DNA of 16,412 nucleotides from Campylobacteraceae bacterium (GCA_031276365.1 JAISNG010000188.1:1-16412); one strand, 5' to 3'; positions 6,423 through 14,011 are shown, numbered from the stretch's first letter. Made by a program: numbers and translations. The notes: generated by a model from the sequence alone, not told the origin.

Positions 6423-6869
6423 ATGCGCCGCAAACAGACAAAACAGAGCGAGAGAGCGCCAAACAATGCTCATACGGCAGGCGTTTTTACACGCATAAAA
6501 GCCTTTATCGTTGATATGTTCATGATAAATATGCCCATTTTGTATTTTATGGTTTATGTTATCTTGGGCGGGCGCGATGCATTTTTGAACAACCAAACAG
6601 CTATATTTGTTTGTACGGCGCTTTTCGGATTTATCCTCTCAATATTTTTTGCCGCTGCGGGACAAAGTCCAGGATATAAAGCTTACGATATAAAACTAAC
6701 GGATGTGCGCACAGGCAAAAAACCGCACTTTTTCAAGGCATATTTCAGATTTTTGGGTTTTATATTTTCTGGAGTTACGAGAATCGGGCTTCTGCTTGCT
6801 TTTTTCAGGGCTGACAAAAGATGTTTACATGACATATTTTCAGGCACTATTTGTACAAAGTGTAAATAG
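6423..6869 (+). CDS. RDD-family inner-membrane protein
   Basis: A 148-residue protein with the three marks of the RDD family: FTRIKAFIVDMFMI in the first helix (conserved Arg and Asp), GQSPGYKAYDIKLTDVRTG after the second helix, and RADKRCLHDIFSGT (the DxxxxHDxxxGT signature) at the end. Three membrane segments are expected, near 25–48, 59–78 and 107–126. Its function is unknown; RDD proteins have been linked to ion transport in a few bacteria. It starts six bases after pyrE, has no clear ribosome binding site and is probably coupled to it. A membrane protein in this position after pyrE is shared with C. jejuni. Confidence 0.87.
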   Translation: MRRKQTKQSERAPNNAHTAGVFTRIKAFIVDMFMINMPILYFMVYVILGGRDAFLNNQTAIFVCTALFGFILSIFFAAAGQSPGYKAYDIKLTDVRTGKKPHFFKAYFRFLGFIFSGVTRIGLLLAFFRADKRCLHDIFSGTICTKCK

Positions 6870-6874
6870 AAATA

Positions 6875-6883
6875 TGATACAAT
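6875..6883 (+). promoter_or_regulatory. Extended -10 promoter candidate for the mlaA operon
   Basis: TG-A-TACAAT lies about 29 bases before the mlaA start, just after the stop of the RDD gene. There is no well-placed -35. A promoter here would let the lipid-transport genes be expressed separately from the secG operon, though read-through is also possible because no terminator intervenes. Confidence 0.5.
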
Positions 6884-6911
6884 TTCCACTATTTTTACCC
6901 TTTGGAGAGAC

Positions 6912-7658
6912 ATGAAAGGTACGATAATGTTTATGCTGTTTATGCTGTTTTTTGTCGGATGTGCCGATAAAAACGCGTTTAGAGCAGACATGGACGAAGA
7001 TGATTTTGAATCCGAATTTGCCGCCGCCGAAGAGTTTGACCCTCTAAGCGGCTACAATAGAGTTATGACAGGATTTAATGACGTAACATATCGCTATGTG
7101 CTTGTTCCTACTGCTAAAGGTTACGCAAAAGTTGTACCGCTCGGCGCGCGCAGCTCCATAAATAATTTTTTTGACAATCTGCTCTTTCCCGTACGCTTCA
7201 CAAACAATCTTTTACAGGGCAAATTTATAAATACGCTTGATGAAACAAAACGCTTTATCATCAATACAACAGTTGGATTTTTGGGCTTTGCAAATGTAGC
7301 AGGCGAGATATATGATATAAAAGAACATAACGAGGATTTTGGGCAGACTCTTGGTTTTTGGGGCGTTCCTGCAGGTCCTCATATAGTGCTGCCGATTTTG
7401 GGTTCTTCAAATGTGCGCGACATCGGAGGATATGCAGTCGATACGATAATAAATCCGCTCAGTTACGCCGAATGGAAAGGCGATGTAAATCTGCTGGACA
7501 ATTCATGGCAGGATAGCGGCGTGAACGCATTTAAGACATTAAACAGTGCGGCGGACTTCGCGCCTATGTATGAAACATTAACAAAAGATGCGATAGACTT
7601 GTATCCATTTTTGAAAAACATGTACGAACAAAGAAGAGACAAACTGATAAAGGAGTAA
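6912..7658 (+). CDS. mlaA: Outer-membrane lipid-asymmetry lipoprotein MlaA (VacJ)
   Basis: A 248-residue lipoprotein with a short signal peptide and a lipobox ending VGC, so Cys17 is the expected lipidated residue. The mature protein carries the VacJ core: DPLSGYNRVMTGFNDVTYRYVL, NNFFDNLLFPVRFTNNLLQGK, GFLGFANVA, and EDFGQTLGFWGVPAGPHIV followed by LPILGSSNVRD. MlaA forms a ring in the inner leaflet of the outer membrane and draws out misplaced phospholipids, handing them to MlaC. Between the lipid anchor and the core is an acidic stretch, residues 28–38 (DEDDFESEFAA), that recurs in the RND protein of the same operon. GGAGAG lies just before the ATG. The next gene, mlaC, has its binding site overlapping this stop codon. 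Confidence 0.93.
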   Translation: MKGTIMFMLFMLFFVGCADKNAFRADMDEDDFESEFAAAEEFDPLSGYNRVMTGFNDVTYRYVLVPTAKGYAKVVPLGARSSINNFFDNLLFPVRFTNNLLQGKFINTLDETKRFIINTTVGFLGFANVAGEIYDIKEHNEDFGQTLGFWGVPAGPHIVLPILGSSNVRDIGGYAVDTIINPLSYAEWKGDVNLLDNSWQDSGVNAFKTLNSAADFAPMYETLTKDAIDLYPFLKNMYEQRRDKLIKE

Positions 7659-7661
7659 TTT

Positions 7662-8258
7662 ATGAAATTGAAGATTTTTTTGTCAATACTTTTTGCATTC
7701 ACGCTCTTAAATGCGCTTGAAGAGAGTGAAATAGACACTGTCATGGGTCGCGATATAATAAAAGCTACTGAGATATTGCAGGATAAAAATGTAAATGACG
7801 AGGAGAAGTCAAAAAGAATTTTTGCGATATTTGACTCCTTTTTTGATTTCAATCAAATGGCTTCCATATGCCTTGGTAAATCGCAGTGGACAGCGTTAAA
7901 TGACGCACAAAAAGAGGAGTTTACAACAAAATTTGTAAAACGCCTCAAAGAGTCGTACATATCAAAACTAAAACTCTATACAGATGAGAAAATCTCCATC
8001 AAAAACAGCGAAAAAAAGAGTGCGGCGCGTATTCAGGTGCCAATGATTTTAAGCGCAAAAGATGGGCAGACTTATGAGATTTTGTATAAATTTTACGATA
8101 CGAAAGACGCGCGCGGCTGGCTTATTTATGATGTGGATATCATCGGAGTGAGCATCGTCCAAACATACAGAAGCCAATTTGACGGCGCACTGAAAAGCGG
8201 CTCTTTCGAGGATTTGATAAAGAAGATAGATGCTATTGATATAGAAGTACAAAAGTAA
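7662..8258 (+). CDS. mlaC: Periplasmic phospholipid-binding protein MlaC (Ttg2D)
   Basis: A 198-residue secreted protein with a signal peptide (residues about 1–18, ending LLNA). The MlaC/Tol_Tol_Ttg2 domain fills the rest: IFDSFFDFNQMASICLGKSQW resembles the family's FDFxxMAxxxLGxxW, followed by QKEEFTTKFVKRLKESYISKL and GWLIYDVDIIGVSIVQTYRSQF near the C-terminus. MlaC ferries phospholipid across the periplasm between MlaA and an inner-membrane partner. AAGGAG at 7650–7655 overlaps the mlaA stop and gives good spacing. The stop overlaps the start of the next gene as TAATG. It is rich in lysine, which would suit binding to acidic partners. Confidence 0.9.
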   Translation: MKLKIFLSILFAFTLLNALEESEIDTVMGRDIIKATEILQDKNVNDEEKSKRIFAIFDSFFDFNQMASICLGKSQWTALNDAQKEEFTTKFVKRLKESYISKLKLYTDEKISIKNSEKKSAARIQVPMILSAKDGQTYEILYKFYDTKDARGWLIYDVDIIGVSIVQTYRSQFDGALKSGSFEDLIKKIDAIDIEVQK

Positions 8259-10708
8259 TGTTAAGAAGACTTTATGAGGGATTGATATTAAAATTCCCGA
8301 TATTTGTACTCTCAATACTTTTTATAATAATTGCCGCGCTCGCATATCAATCCGCAAAACTTGAAGTGGACGCTTCAGCCGAAACGCTGTTGTTAGAAGA
8401 CGATAAAGATTTGCAGTTTATGAGGGAAGTTTCGGCGCGTTACCCTTCAAGCCTTGATATGCTTATTATCTCATTTGCACCCAAAAACGACCTTTTAGCG
8501 CCAGAAACTTTGCGTTCTATTGACGAAATTTCGGCAAAGCTGAAAAAAGTGGAGCGCGTGGATTCGGTCATGAGCGTGCTTGACGTTCCGCTTTTGGAGA
8601 ACGGAAGCAGTGCGATAAAAGAGTTGATAAACGACATAACTACTATGCGCTCATCATATGTAAATCTTCAAAAGGCAAGAGAGGAGTTTTTATCAAGTCC
8701 GATTTACAGTGAAAATTTTGTAAGCAAAGACTTAAAAACTACGGCAATTATCGTAATGTTAAAGCCTGACGCCAAATACGCAACACTTCTTGAAAAACGT
8801 AATCAAGCGCGCGCGCAGGCAGACTCAAGCAAAACGCAGGAAGACAAGGAATCTCTTGAGAGCGCGATAGAGGAGTTTAAAAATTACCGCAATGAGTTTA
8901 GAATCAAAGAACAAAAAACCGTAGATGATATAAGGGATATTTTAAAAGAGCATAAAAACGACGGCGAACTGTTTTTGGGCGGAGTAAATATGATAGCCGT
9001 GGATATGATACGTTTTATAAAATCCGACCTTGTATATTTCGGCGCGGCGCTTTTCGCACTGCTTGTACTTACACTTTGGATTATATTCCGTCAAATCCGC
9101 TATATCGTACTGCCGCTTTTAATATGCGCTTTAAGCATTGTTTCAACGGCTGGAATTTTAGGATTTTTTGGATGGGAAGTTACAGTCATTTCGTCTAATT
9201 TTGTAGCTTTACAGCTCATTTTGACTATATCAATCGTTTTGCATCTTATAGTAAGATACCGCGAACTTGCCTCAAAATATCCGAAAGTCGCGCAAAAAGA
9301 GCTTGTTTCATTGACAGTTTTATCCAAAGCAAATCCTTCGTTTTTCGCTGTTTTTACGACAATTATCGGCTTTTTATCGCTCATGCTCTCAAGTATCAAA
9401 CCTGTTATAAATTTCGGATGGATGATGGCAAGCGGTATTACGATGTCTTTGATTATCGCTTTTGCAGTGCTTCCTGCCATTCTTGTTCTGCTGCCAAAAA
9501 AACCGCTTTATACGAAATTTGAAAAAGAGTTTGCACTCTCGCGTTTTTGCGCCAATATAGTAGATAAACATGGCTTTTTTATTATGGGCGCAGCTGTGTG
9601 TATGATAATATTTACGCTTGTCGGCGTACAGAAAATACGTGTTGAAAACAGCTTTATCAATTATTTCAAGCCATCAACGCAGATATATCAGGGTATGAAA
9701 AATATAGACCAAAATCTCGGCGGCACAACGCCTATGGATGTGATTGTCAGTTTTAATACACAAAAGACGGAAAGCGGCGATGAAGATGATTTTGAAGCGG
9801 AATTTGCGGCAGATAAAAATGACCCTAAATACTGGTTCACGCCAAAAGTTACAAATGCCGCCTTTAGGGTTCATGACTACTTTGAAAGCAACGAATTTGT
9901 CGGTAAAGTGCAGTCTTTGGCAACTTTGTTAAAAATTGGCGGCAGGCTTAACGGCGGCAGGGAGCTTGACAATTTTGAGCTGGCTTTGATATATGAAAAA
10001 CTTCCAGAAAATTATAAAAATATGATTTTATCTCCTTATATCAATATTGAAAACAACGAACTTCGCTTCACCATGCGTCTTATTGACTCCGACCCAAATC
10101 TAAAACGCAACGAATTGATACAAAAGGCAAATGAGGATTTGAAAGAGATAATTACGCCCGATATCGGCACATATCGTCTTTCAGGCGCGATGGTTTTGTA
10201 CAACAACATGCTCCAGTCACTCTTTGAATCGCAGATTTTGACACTCGGCGCTGTGGCTTTTGTGTTTTTAATCATATTTATTCCGCTATTCGGTTCGCTC
10301 AAGGCATCTTTGATAGCGATATTTTCAAATCTCATTCCTATGGGCGTAGTGTTTGGATTTATGGGTTTTGCTGGTATTCCGCTGGATATGATGACTATTA
10401 CGGTTGCGGCTATCAGTATCGGTATGGGGGTTGACAACACGATACACTACATACACAGATTTAAAGAGGAGCTCCGTTTAAGCGGCGGAGATTATGCAAA
10501 AGCTATGTATGCTTCTCACAACAGTATCGGTTACGCGATGTACTATACAACCGTATCTACCGCGCTTGGCTTCGGCGTGTTGGTATTTTCAAACTTTATA
10601 CCGACAATCTATTTTGGCATACTGACGGTTGCTGTAATGATAATGGTCTTTTTTGGCGCGATAATACTTCTGCCAAGAGCACTTTTGATATTCAAGCCGT
10701 TTTCTTAA
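8258..10708 (+). CDS. RND/MMPL-superfamily membrane transporter linked to MlaA–MlaC
   Basis: An 816-residue inner-membrane protein of the RND superfamily, in the MMPL/HpnN-like branch. Helix 1 is near residues 13–30, followed by a first periplasmic domain (about 31–256), a block of helices (about 257–410), a helix at about 437–456, a second periplasmic domain (about 457–658), and the last helix block (about 660–815). The second block contains GMGVDNTIHYIHRF, the polar motif typical of MMPL proteins and likely part of the proton path. The second periplasmic domain carries DEDDFEAEFAA at 508–518, nearly the same as in MlaA. The start overlaps the mlaC stop by one base. The same three-gene set exists in C. 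jejuni (Cj1371–Cj1373). The inference is lipid movement with MlaC, possibly powered by the proton gradient; the direction is unknown. Confidence 0.85.
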   Translation: MLRRLYEGLILKFPIFVLSILFIIIAALAYQSAKLEVDASAETLLLEDDKDLQFMREVSARYPSSLDMLIISFAPKNDLLAPETLRSIDEISAKLKKVERVDSVMSVLDVPLLENGSSAIKELINDITTMRSSYVNLQKAREEFLSSPIYSENFVSKDLKTTAIIVMLKPDAKYATLLEKRNQARAQADSSKTQEDKESLESAIEEFKNYRNEFRIKEQKTVDDIRDILKEHKNDGELFLGGVNMIAVDMIRFIKSDLVYFGAALFALLVLTLWIIFRQIRYIVLPLLICALSIVSTAGILGFFGWEVTVISSNFVALQLILTISIVLHLIVRYRELASKYPKVAQKELVSLTVLSKANPSFFAVFTTIIGFLSLMLSSIKPVINFGWMMASGITMSLIIAFAVLPAILVLLPKKPLYTKFEKEFALSRFCANIVDKHGFFIMGAAVCMIIFTLVGVQKIRVENSFINYFKPSTQIYQGMKNIDQNLGGTTPMDVIVSFNTQKTESGDEDDFEAEFAADKNDPKYWFTPKVTNAAFRVHDYFESNEFVGKVQSLATLLKIGGRLNGGRELDNFELALIYEKLPENYKNMILSPYINIENNELRFTMRLIDSDPNLKRNELIQKANEDLKEIITPDIGTYRLSGAMVLYNNMLQSLFESQILTLGAVAFVFLIIFIPLFGSLKASLIAIFSNLIPMGVVFGFMGFAGIPLDMMTITVAAISIGMGVDNTIHYIHRFKEELRLSGGDYAKAMYASHNSIGYAMYYTTVSTALGFGVLVFSNFIPTIYFGILTVAVMIMVFFGAIILLPRALLIFKPFS

Positions 10709-10712
10709 AAAA

Positions 10713-10753
10713 CAACCCGTGCAGCGGAGTTAAAAATAAAAATGCACGGGTTG
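10713..10753. terminator. Strong 11-bp hairpin between the RND gene and recA
   Basis: CAACCCGTGCA (10713–10723) pairs perfectly with TGCACGGGTTG (10743–10753) around a 19-nt, mostly A-rich loop. On the + strand a T6 run (10764–10769) comes ten bases later; on the - strand the stem is followed at once by TTTTTTAAG. It therefore probably ends or attenuates the mlaA operon transcript, or blocks antisense transcripts into it. The spacing to the T run on the + strand is looser than in a classical terminator. Confidence 0.55.
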
Positions 10754-10779
10754 ATTCAAGGTCTTTTTTAAAAGCAAAA

Positions 10780-10788
10780 TGATAAAAT
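10780..10788 (+). promoter_or_regulatory. Extended -10 promoter candidate for recA–eno
   Basis: TG-A-TAAAAT lies 29 bases before the recA ATG, identical to one of the elements before secG. No clear -35 and no LexA-like operator is visible, consistent with the absence of LexA from Campylobacterota. Confidence 0.55.
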
Positions 10789-10817
10789 ACCCAACTTCAT
10801 TTTTTAAGGACTTTCGT

Positions 10818-11873
10818 ATGGCGGCAACTGACGAGAACAAAAAAAAGGCTTTAGAACTTACTTTAAAACAGATAGATAAAGCTTTCGGCAAGGGCGCGAT
10901 GGTGCGTCTTGGAGATAAAGAGTTTGAACCTATTGACGCTATAAGCACAGGTTCGCTTGGACTTGATATCGCTCTTGGCATCGGCGGCGTTCCGAAAGGC
11001 AGAGTTATAGAGATTTACGGACCTGAAAGTTCAGGCAAAACAACTCTTGCGCTTCAAATCATTGCACAGTCTCAAAAAAACGGCGGTATTTGCGCTTTTA
11101 TAGACGCTGAACATGCTTTGGACGTCAAATATGCAAAAAATCTCGGCGTTGATGTGGACAATCTGCTTGTCTCACAGCCTGATTTTGGCGAACAAGCTCT
11201 TGATATCGTAGAAACAGTTGCCAGAAGCGGTGCGGTTGATGTTATAGTTATAGACTCAGTTGCTGCGCTGACTCCGAAAAATGAGATTGAAGGCGACATG
11301 GGCGACCAGCATATGGGACTTCAAGCAAGACTTATGAGTCAAGCTCTCAGAAAATTGACGGGCATTTTACACAAAATGCAGACAACCGTTATATTTATAA
11401 ATCAAATTCGTATGAAAATCGGCGTTATAGGTTACGGCAGTCCAGAGACTACAACGGGCGGCAATGCGCTGAAATTTTACGCTTCCGTCAGAATTGACGT
11501 TAGAAAAATCGCCACACTGAAACAATCCGAAGAGCAGATAGGCAACCGCGTAAGAGCCAAAGTCGTCAAAAACAAGGTTGCGCCGCCATTTAGACAGGCG
11601 GAGTTTGACATTATGTTCGGAGAAGGCATAAGTAAAGAGGGCGAATTGGTGGACTACGGCGTGAAGCTTGACATCATAGACAAAAGCGGCGCATGGTTTA
11701 GTTATAAAGAGACAAAAATAGGACAGGGCAGAGAAAACGTAAAGGCGTTTTTAAAAGAGAACCCCGAAACCGCGCAGCAGATTGAAGATGCTATAAAACA
11801 GAGTATCGGCGTAAACTCTTCCTTGATAACAATAAGCGATGATGAAAAAGACGAAGCGGTTGGAGATGAGTAA
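10818..11873 (+). CDS. recA: Recombinase RecA
   Basis: A 351-residue DNA-dependent ATPase that forms filaments on single-stranded DNA and drives homologous pairing and repair. Visible parts are the N-terminal helix (ALELTLKQIDKAFGKGAMVRLGD), the Walker A loop GPESSGKTT at 68–76, Walker B VDVIVIDSVAAL, loop L1 around EGDMGDQHMGLQARLMSQ, and loop L2 around IGVIGYGSPETTTGGNALKFYA. The C-terminal tail is acidic (SDDEKDEAVGDE), as usual. An in-frame ATG 39 bases upstream exists, but AAGGA at 10806–10810 with seven-base spacing and family homology favour the ATG at 10818. The stop overlaps the eno start by one base (TAATG). Confidence 0.98.
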   Translation: MAATDENKKKALELTLKQIDKAFGKGAMVRLGDKEFEPIDAISTGSLGLDIALGIGGVPKGRVIEIYGPESSGKTTLALQIIAQSQKNGGICAFIDAEHALDVKYAKNLGVDVDNLLVSQPDFGEQALDIVETVARSGAVDVIVIDSVAALTPKNEIEGDMGDQHMGLQARLMSQALRKLTGILHKMQTTVIFINQIRMKIGVIGYGSPETTTGGNALKFYASVRIDVRKIATLKQSEEQIGNRVRAKVVKNKVAPPFRQAEFDIMFGEGISKEGELVDYGVKLDIIDKSGAWFSYKETKIGQGRENVKAFLKENPETAQQIEDAIKQSIGVNSSLITISDDEKDEAVGDE

Positions 11874-13144
11874 TGATATATATTGATGATGTATACGGTA
11901 TTGAAGTTTTGGATAGCCGCGGCAACCCGACAGTGAAAGCAACTATCGTTTTGAGCGACGGCACAAAAGCCTCCGCGATAGTTCCGAGCGGCGCAAGTAC
12001 GGGAAGTAAAGAGGCGGTAGAATTGAGAGATAAAGACCCTAAGCGTTTTAAGGGCAAAGGTGTTTTGAAAGCATGCGAAAATATAAGCAAAATCGGCGAT
12101 GAACTTATCGGTTTAGAGCCTTTTAAACAAACCCAGATTGATGCTCTTATACGTGAGATTGACGGTACGGACAACTACTCTCAAATCGGAGCAAATGCGG
12201 CTTTGGGCATCTCCATGGCAACAGCGCGTGCGGCTGCGAAGAGTCTTGGCGTGCCGCTGTACCGCTATATCGGCGGCATTAACGCTTCCACACTGCCGAC
12301 ACCGATGTTTAACGTCATCAACGGCGGCAAACATGCCGACAATAACGTAGACCTTCAAGAGTATATGCTAATGCCTTTGAATTTTGACACTTTCAGCGAT
12401 GCTCTGCGCGCCGTTACGGAGTGTTATCACAGTTTGAAGGAGATTTTGCACAAGGGCGGACATTCCGTATCTTTGGGTGATGAAGGCGGATTTGCTCCAA
12501 ATCTCAAAAACAATGAAGAGCCGATTAAGGTTTTGGTAGAGGCGATAAAACATGCAGGATATGAAGCAGGTAAAGATATATCTATAGCGCTTGATGCGGC
12601 AAGCAGTGAGTTTTACGGCACAAACGGTTACAATTTAAAGGGCGAAAACAGAGTTTTAAGTAGTGCGCAAATGGTAGATTATTACGCCAAGCTTTGTGAA
12701 AAATATCCGATAGTCTCCATTGAAGATGGACTTGGCGAAGATGATTGGGAAGGTTGGGAACTGCTCACAAAAAAACTCGGCGATAAAATACAGCTTGTCG
12801 GCGACGACCTTTTTGTAACAAACGCGGTGATTTTGGCGCAGGGTATTCAAAAAAGCGCGGCAAACTCCATACTCATCAAACTAAACCAAATCGGTACGGT
12901 AACGCAGACGCTGGAAACCATACGTCTGGCTCATCGCAGCGGCTATACATGCGTTGTAAGCCACAGAAGCGGCGAGAGCGAAGACGCGTTTATAGCTGAT
13001 TTTGCCGTTGCTGTAAACTCGGGACAGATAAAAACAGGCGCGATGGCAAGAGGTGAGAGAACGGCAAAATACAACCGCCTTTTGGAGATAGAAAGAGAGA
13101 TTGCGTCAGGCTTGTATTCGGGAAAAATGCTGTTTAAAAAATGA
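11873..13144 (+). CDS. eno: Enolase
   Basis: A 423-residue enzyme interconverting 2-phosphoglycerate and phosphoenolpyruvate. Signature parts are LDSRGNPTVKATI at the N-terminus, GANAALGISMATARAAA, GGKHADNNVDLQEYMLMP, SLGDEGGFAP with a catalytic glutamate, metal ligands in IALDAASSEFY, SIEDGL and VGDDLFVTN, the catalytic lysine in LIKLNQIGT, and SHRSGESEDAFIADFAVA. All catalytic and metal residues appear intact. GGAG at 11862–11865 inside the recA end gives a good binding site. The recA–eno pairing is a known Campylobacterota arrangement. The stop overlaps the next gene as ATGA. Confidence 0.98.
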   Translation: MIYIDDVYGIEVLDSRGNPTVKATIVLSDGTKASAIVPSGASTGSKEAVELRDKDPKRFKGKGVLKACENISKIGDELIGLEPFKQTQIDALIREIDGTDNYSQIGANAALGISMATARAAAKSLGVPLYRYIGGINASTLPTPMFNVINGGKHADNNVDLQEYMLMPLNFDTFSDALRAVTECYHSLKEILHKGGHSVSLGDEGGFAPNLKNNEEPIKVLVEAIKHAGYEAGKDISIALDAASSEFYGTNGYNLKGENRVLSSAQMVDYYAKLCEKYPIVSIEDGLGEDDWEGWELLTKKLGDKIQLVGDDLFVTNAVILAQGIQKSAANSILIKLNQIGTVTQTLETIRLAHRSGYTCVVSHRSGESEDAFIADFAVAVNSGQIKTGAMARGERTAKYNRLLEIEREIASGLYSGKMLFKK

Positions 13145-13410
13145 AAACGCTGAAGAGTTTTCTAAGCGGTCTCAATCAAGAGAGATTTTTTTCTCATGTA
13201 AAGAAAATTTTGGCAGGTTTTAGTGTTATTATACTTGGTATTTATGTCGGGAATGTGCTTTTTGGCAACTCCTCGCTAGAGGTGCTCATAGGTCTTAAAA
13301 ATGGCAAAGTAGAGCTTGAGCGGCGCATATTTGACTTAAAACATGCAAATGCAAGGCTGCAAAAAGAGCTTTTTGAACTGCAGCAGTTAGATCCTGATAC
13401 AAAACAGTAA
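13141..13410 (+). CDS. FtsB/DivIC-like single-helix coiled-coil protein
   Basis: An 89-residue protein with a short cytoplasmic N-terminus, one membrane helix (about 22–41, ILAGFSVIILGIYVGNVLF), and a heptad-patterned helix after it (about 48–83, LEVLIGLKNGKVELERRIFD and on). This layout fits the FtsB/DivIC septum-formation family, which joins FtsL and FtsQ in the divisome. Sequence identity to FtsB is low, so the call rests on topology and on position: FtsB also follows enolase in E. coli and many proteobacteria, and a small gene follows eno in C. jejuni. The ATG overlaps the eno stop by four bases and has little of its own binding site, suggesting coupled translation. Confidence 0.7.
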   Translation: MKTLKSFLSGLNQERFFSHVKKILAGFSVIILGIYVGNVLFGNSSLEVLIGLKNGKVELERRIFDLKHANARLQKELFELQQLDPDTKQ

Positions 13411-13504
13411 AAACATTTTAGAGTTGTATATTTCGGCTTTATTAAAATACTTAAAATAAATGCGGTAATATAACTTTGTTATTATTTTAACGAAAGGAGA
13501 TAAA

Positions 13505-13687
13505 GTGGGCGCTCCCACAAAAATCATCTTTCTGATTACGCTTATTGTTGCGGTAGTTACGGTTATAGCGGTGCTTGCCTCGACTTTGAGCATTATAACT
13601 ATTCCGATTATTGCTCTGTATGCTTTCTGGTTTATAACGGCTGTATATCTTCTTTTGGCTTTAGGCGTTACATTGAAGGGTTTATAA
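13505..13687 (+). CDS. Small two-helix membrane protein, GTG start
   Basis: A 60-residue, almost wholly hydrophobic protein of unknown function. Two membrane helices are expected, about 7–27 (IIFLITLIVAVVTVIAVLAS) and about 31–56. The start is GTG at 13505; it is preceded by AAAGGAG at 13493–13499 with five-base spacing, one of the best binding sites in the window, and a clear terminator follows the stop. Those signals make it a real gene despite its size. It lies 94 bases after the FtsB-like gene and may have its own promoter in the AT-rich gap (a TAATAT near 13466 is possible). It could belong to a stress-linked small-membrane-protein group, but I do not recognise it. Confidence 0.75.
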   Translation: MGAPTKIIFLITLIVAVVTVIAVLASTLSIITIPIIALYAFWFITAVYLLLALGVTLKGL

Positions 13688-13693
13688 GATATC

Positions 13694-13732
13694 ATCGGCA
13701 AAATTATATTTTTAAAGATTTTGCTGATTTTT
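13694..13732 (+). terminator. Rho-independent terminator after the small membrane protein gene
   Basis: ATCGGCAAAAT (13694–13704) pairs with ATTTTGCTGAT (13718–13728), 11 pairs with one G·U, around a 13-nt loop, followed directly by TTTTATT. This is a standard terminator just seven bases after the stop codon. Confidence 0.75.
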
Positions 13733-13752
13733 ATTAAAAATAAAAATTAAAA

Positions 13753-13816
13753 CTTATAAACGCAGTGAAGCGAAGTAGTTAGGTGGGTGTAGTTAAGCAT
13801 CTACTGCGTTTATAAG
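13753..13816. repeat. Long structured inverted repeat in the gene-free region (REP-like)
   Basis: CTTATAAACGCAGT (13753–13766) and ACTGCGTTTATAAG (13803–13816) form a perfect 14-bp stem. Inside, TAGGTG (13780–13785) can pair with CATCTA (13798–13803, sharing one base with the outer stem), leaving a purine-rich bulge (GAAGCGAAG) and a small loop. No T run follows, so it is not a terminator. The layout of stem, bulge and inner stem resembles extragenic palindromic elements or a small structured RNA. It lies between convergent genes. Confidence 0.6.
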
Positions 13817-14011
13817 GCTTAAAGATTAAAAGTTTTCTTTCATCGTTTTAGCAGAAAAATTGTACATAAAAACTATTTATTAAAAGAAAAAGTATCCCTA
13901 ACGGTATCTAAACTTGCAAAAAAAATTTAATTTAAATACAAAATTTCAATATAAATAAATTTAATATTTAAGCTGGTTTACTGTCGTGATTGTATTTTTA
14001 AAATTGTGAAA
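13817..14011. other. Gene-free AT-rich spacer between convergent genes
   Basis: Together with the structured elements on either side, 13688–14053 carries no plausible coding region on either strand. This part is very A+T rich with scattered A and T runs. I see no tRNA and no insertion-sequence ends in it. Confidence 0.6.

Noticed and set aside
6009..6596. A 195-residue open frame antisense to pyrE and the RDD gene
   Set aside because: It is opposite two clearly conserved genes, shows no family motif, and its composition is what a shadow frame gives.
10779..10817. Upstream ATG extending RecA by 13 residues
   Set aside because: It lies within the probable promoter element, has no binding site, and the extension has no counterpart in RecA; the ATG at 10818 has AAGGA at the right distance.
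13817..14011. A hidden small RNA or tRNA gene in the AT-rich gap
   Set aside because: No cloverleaf, no CCA-end pattern and no further stable stem was found.
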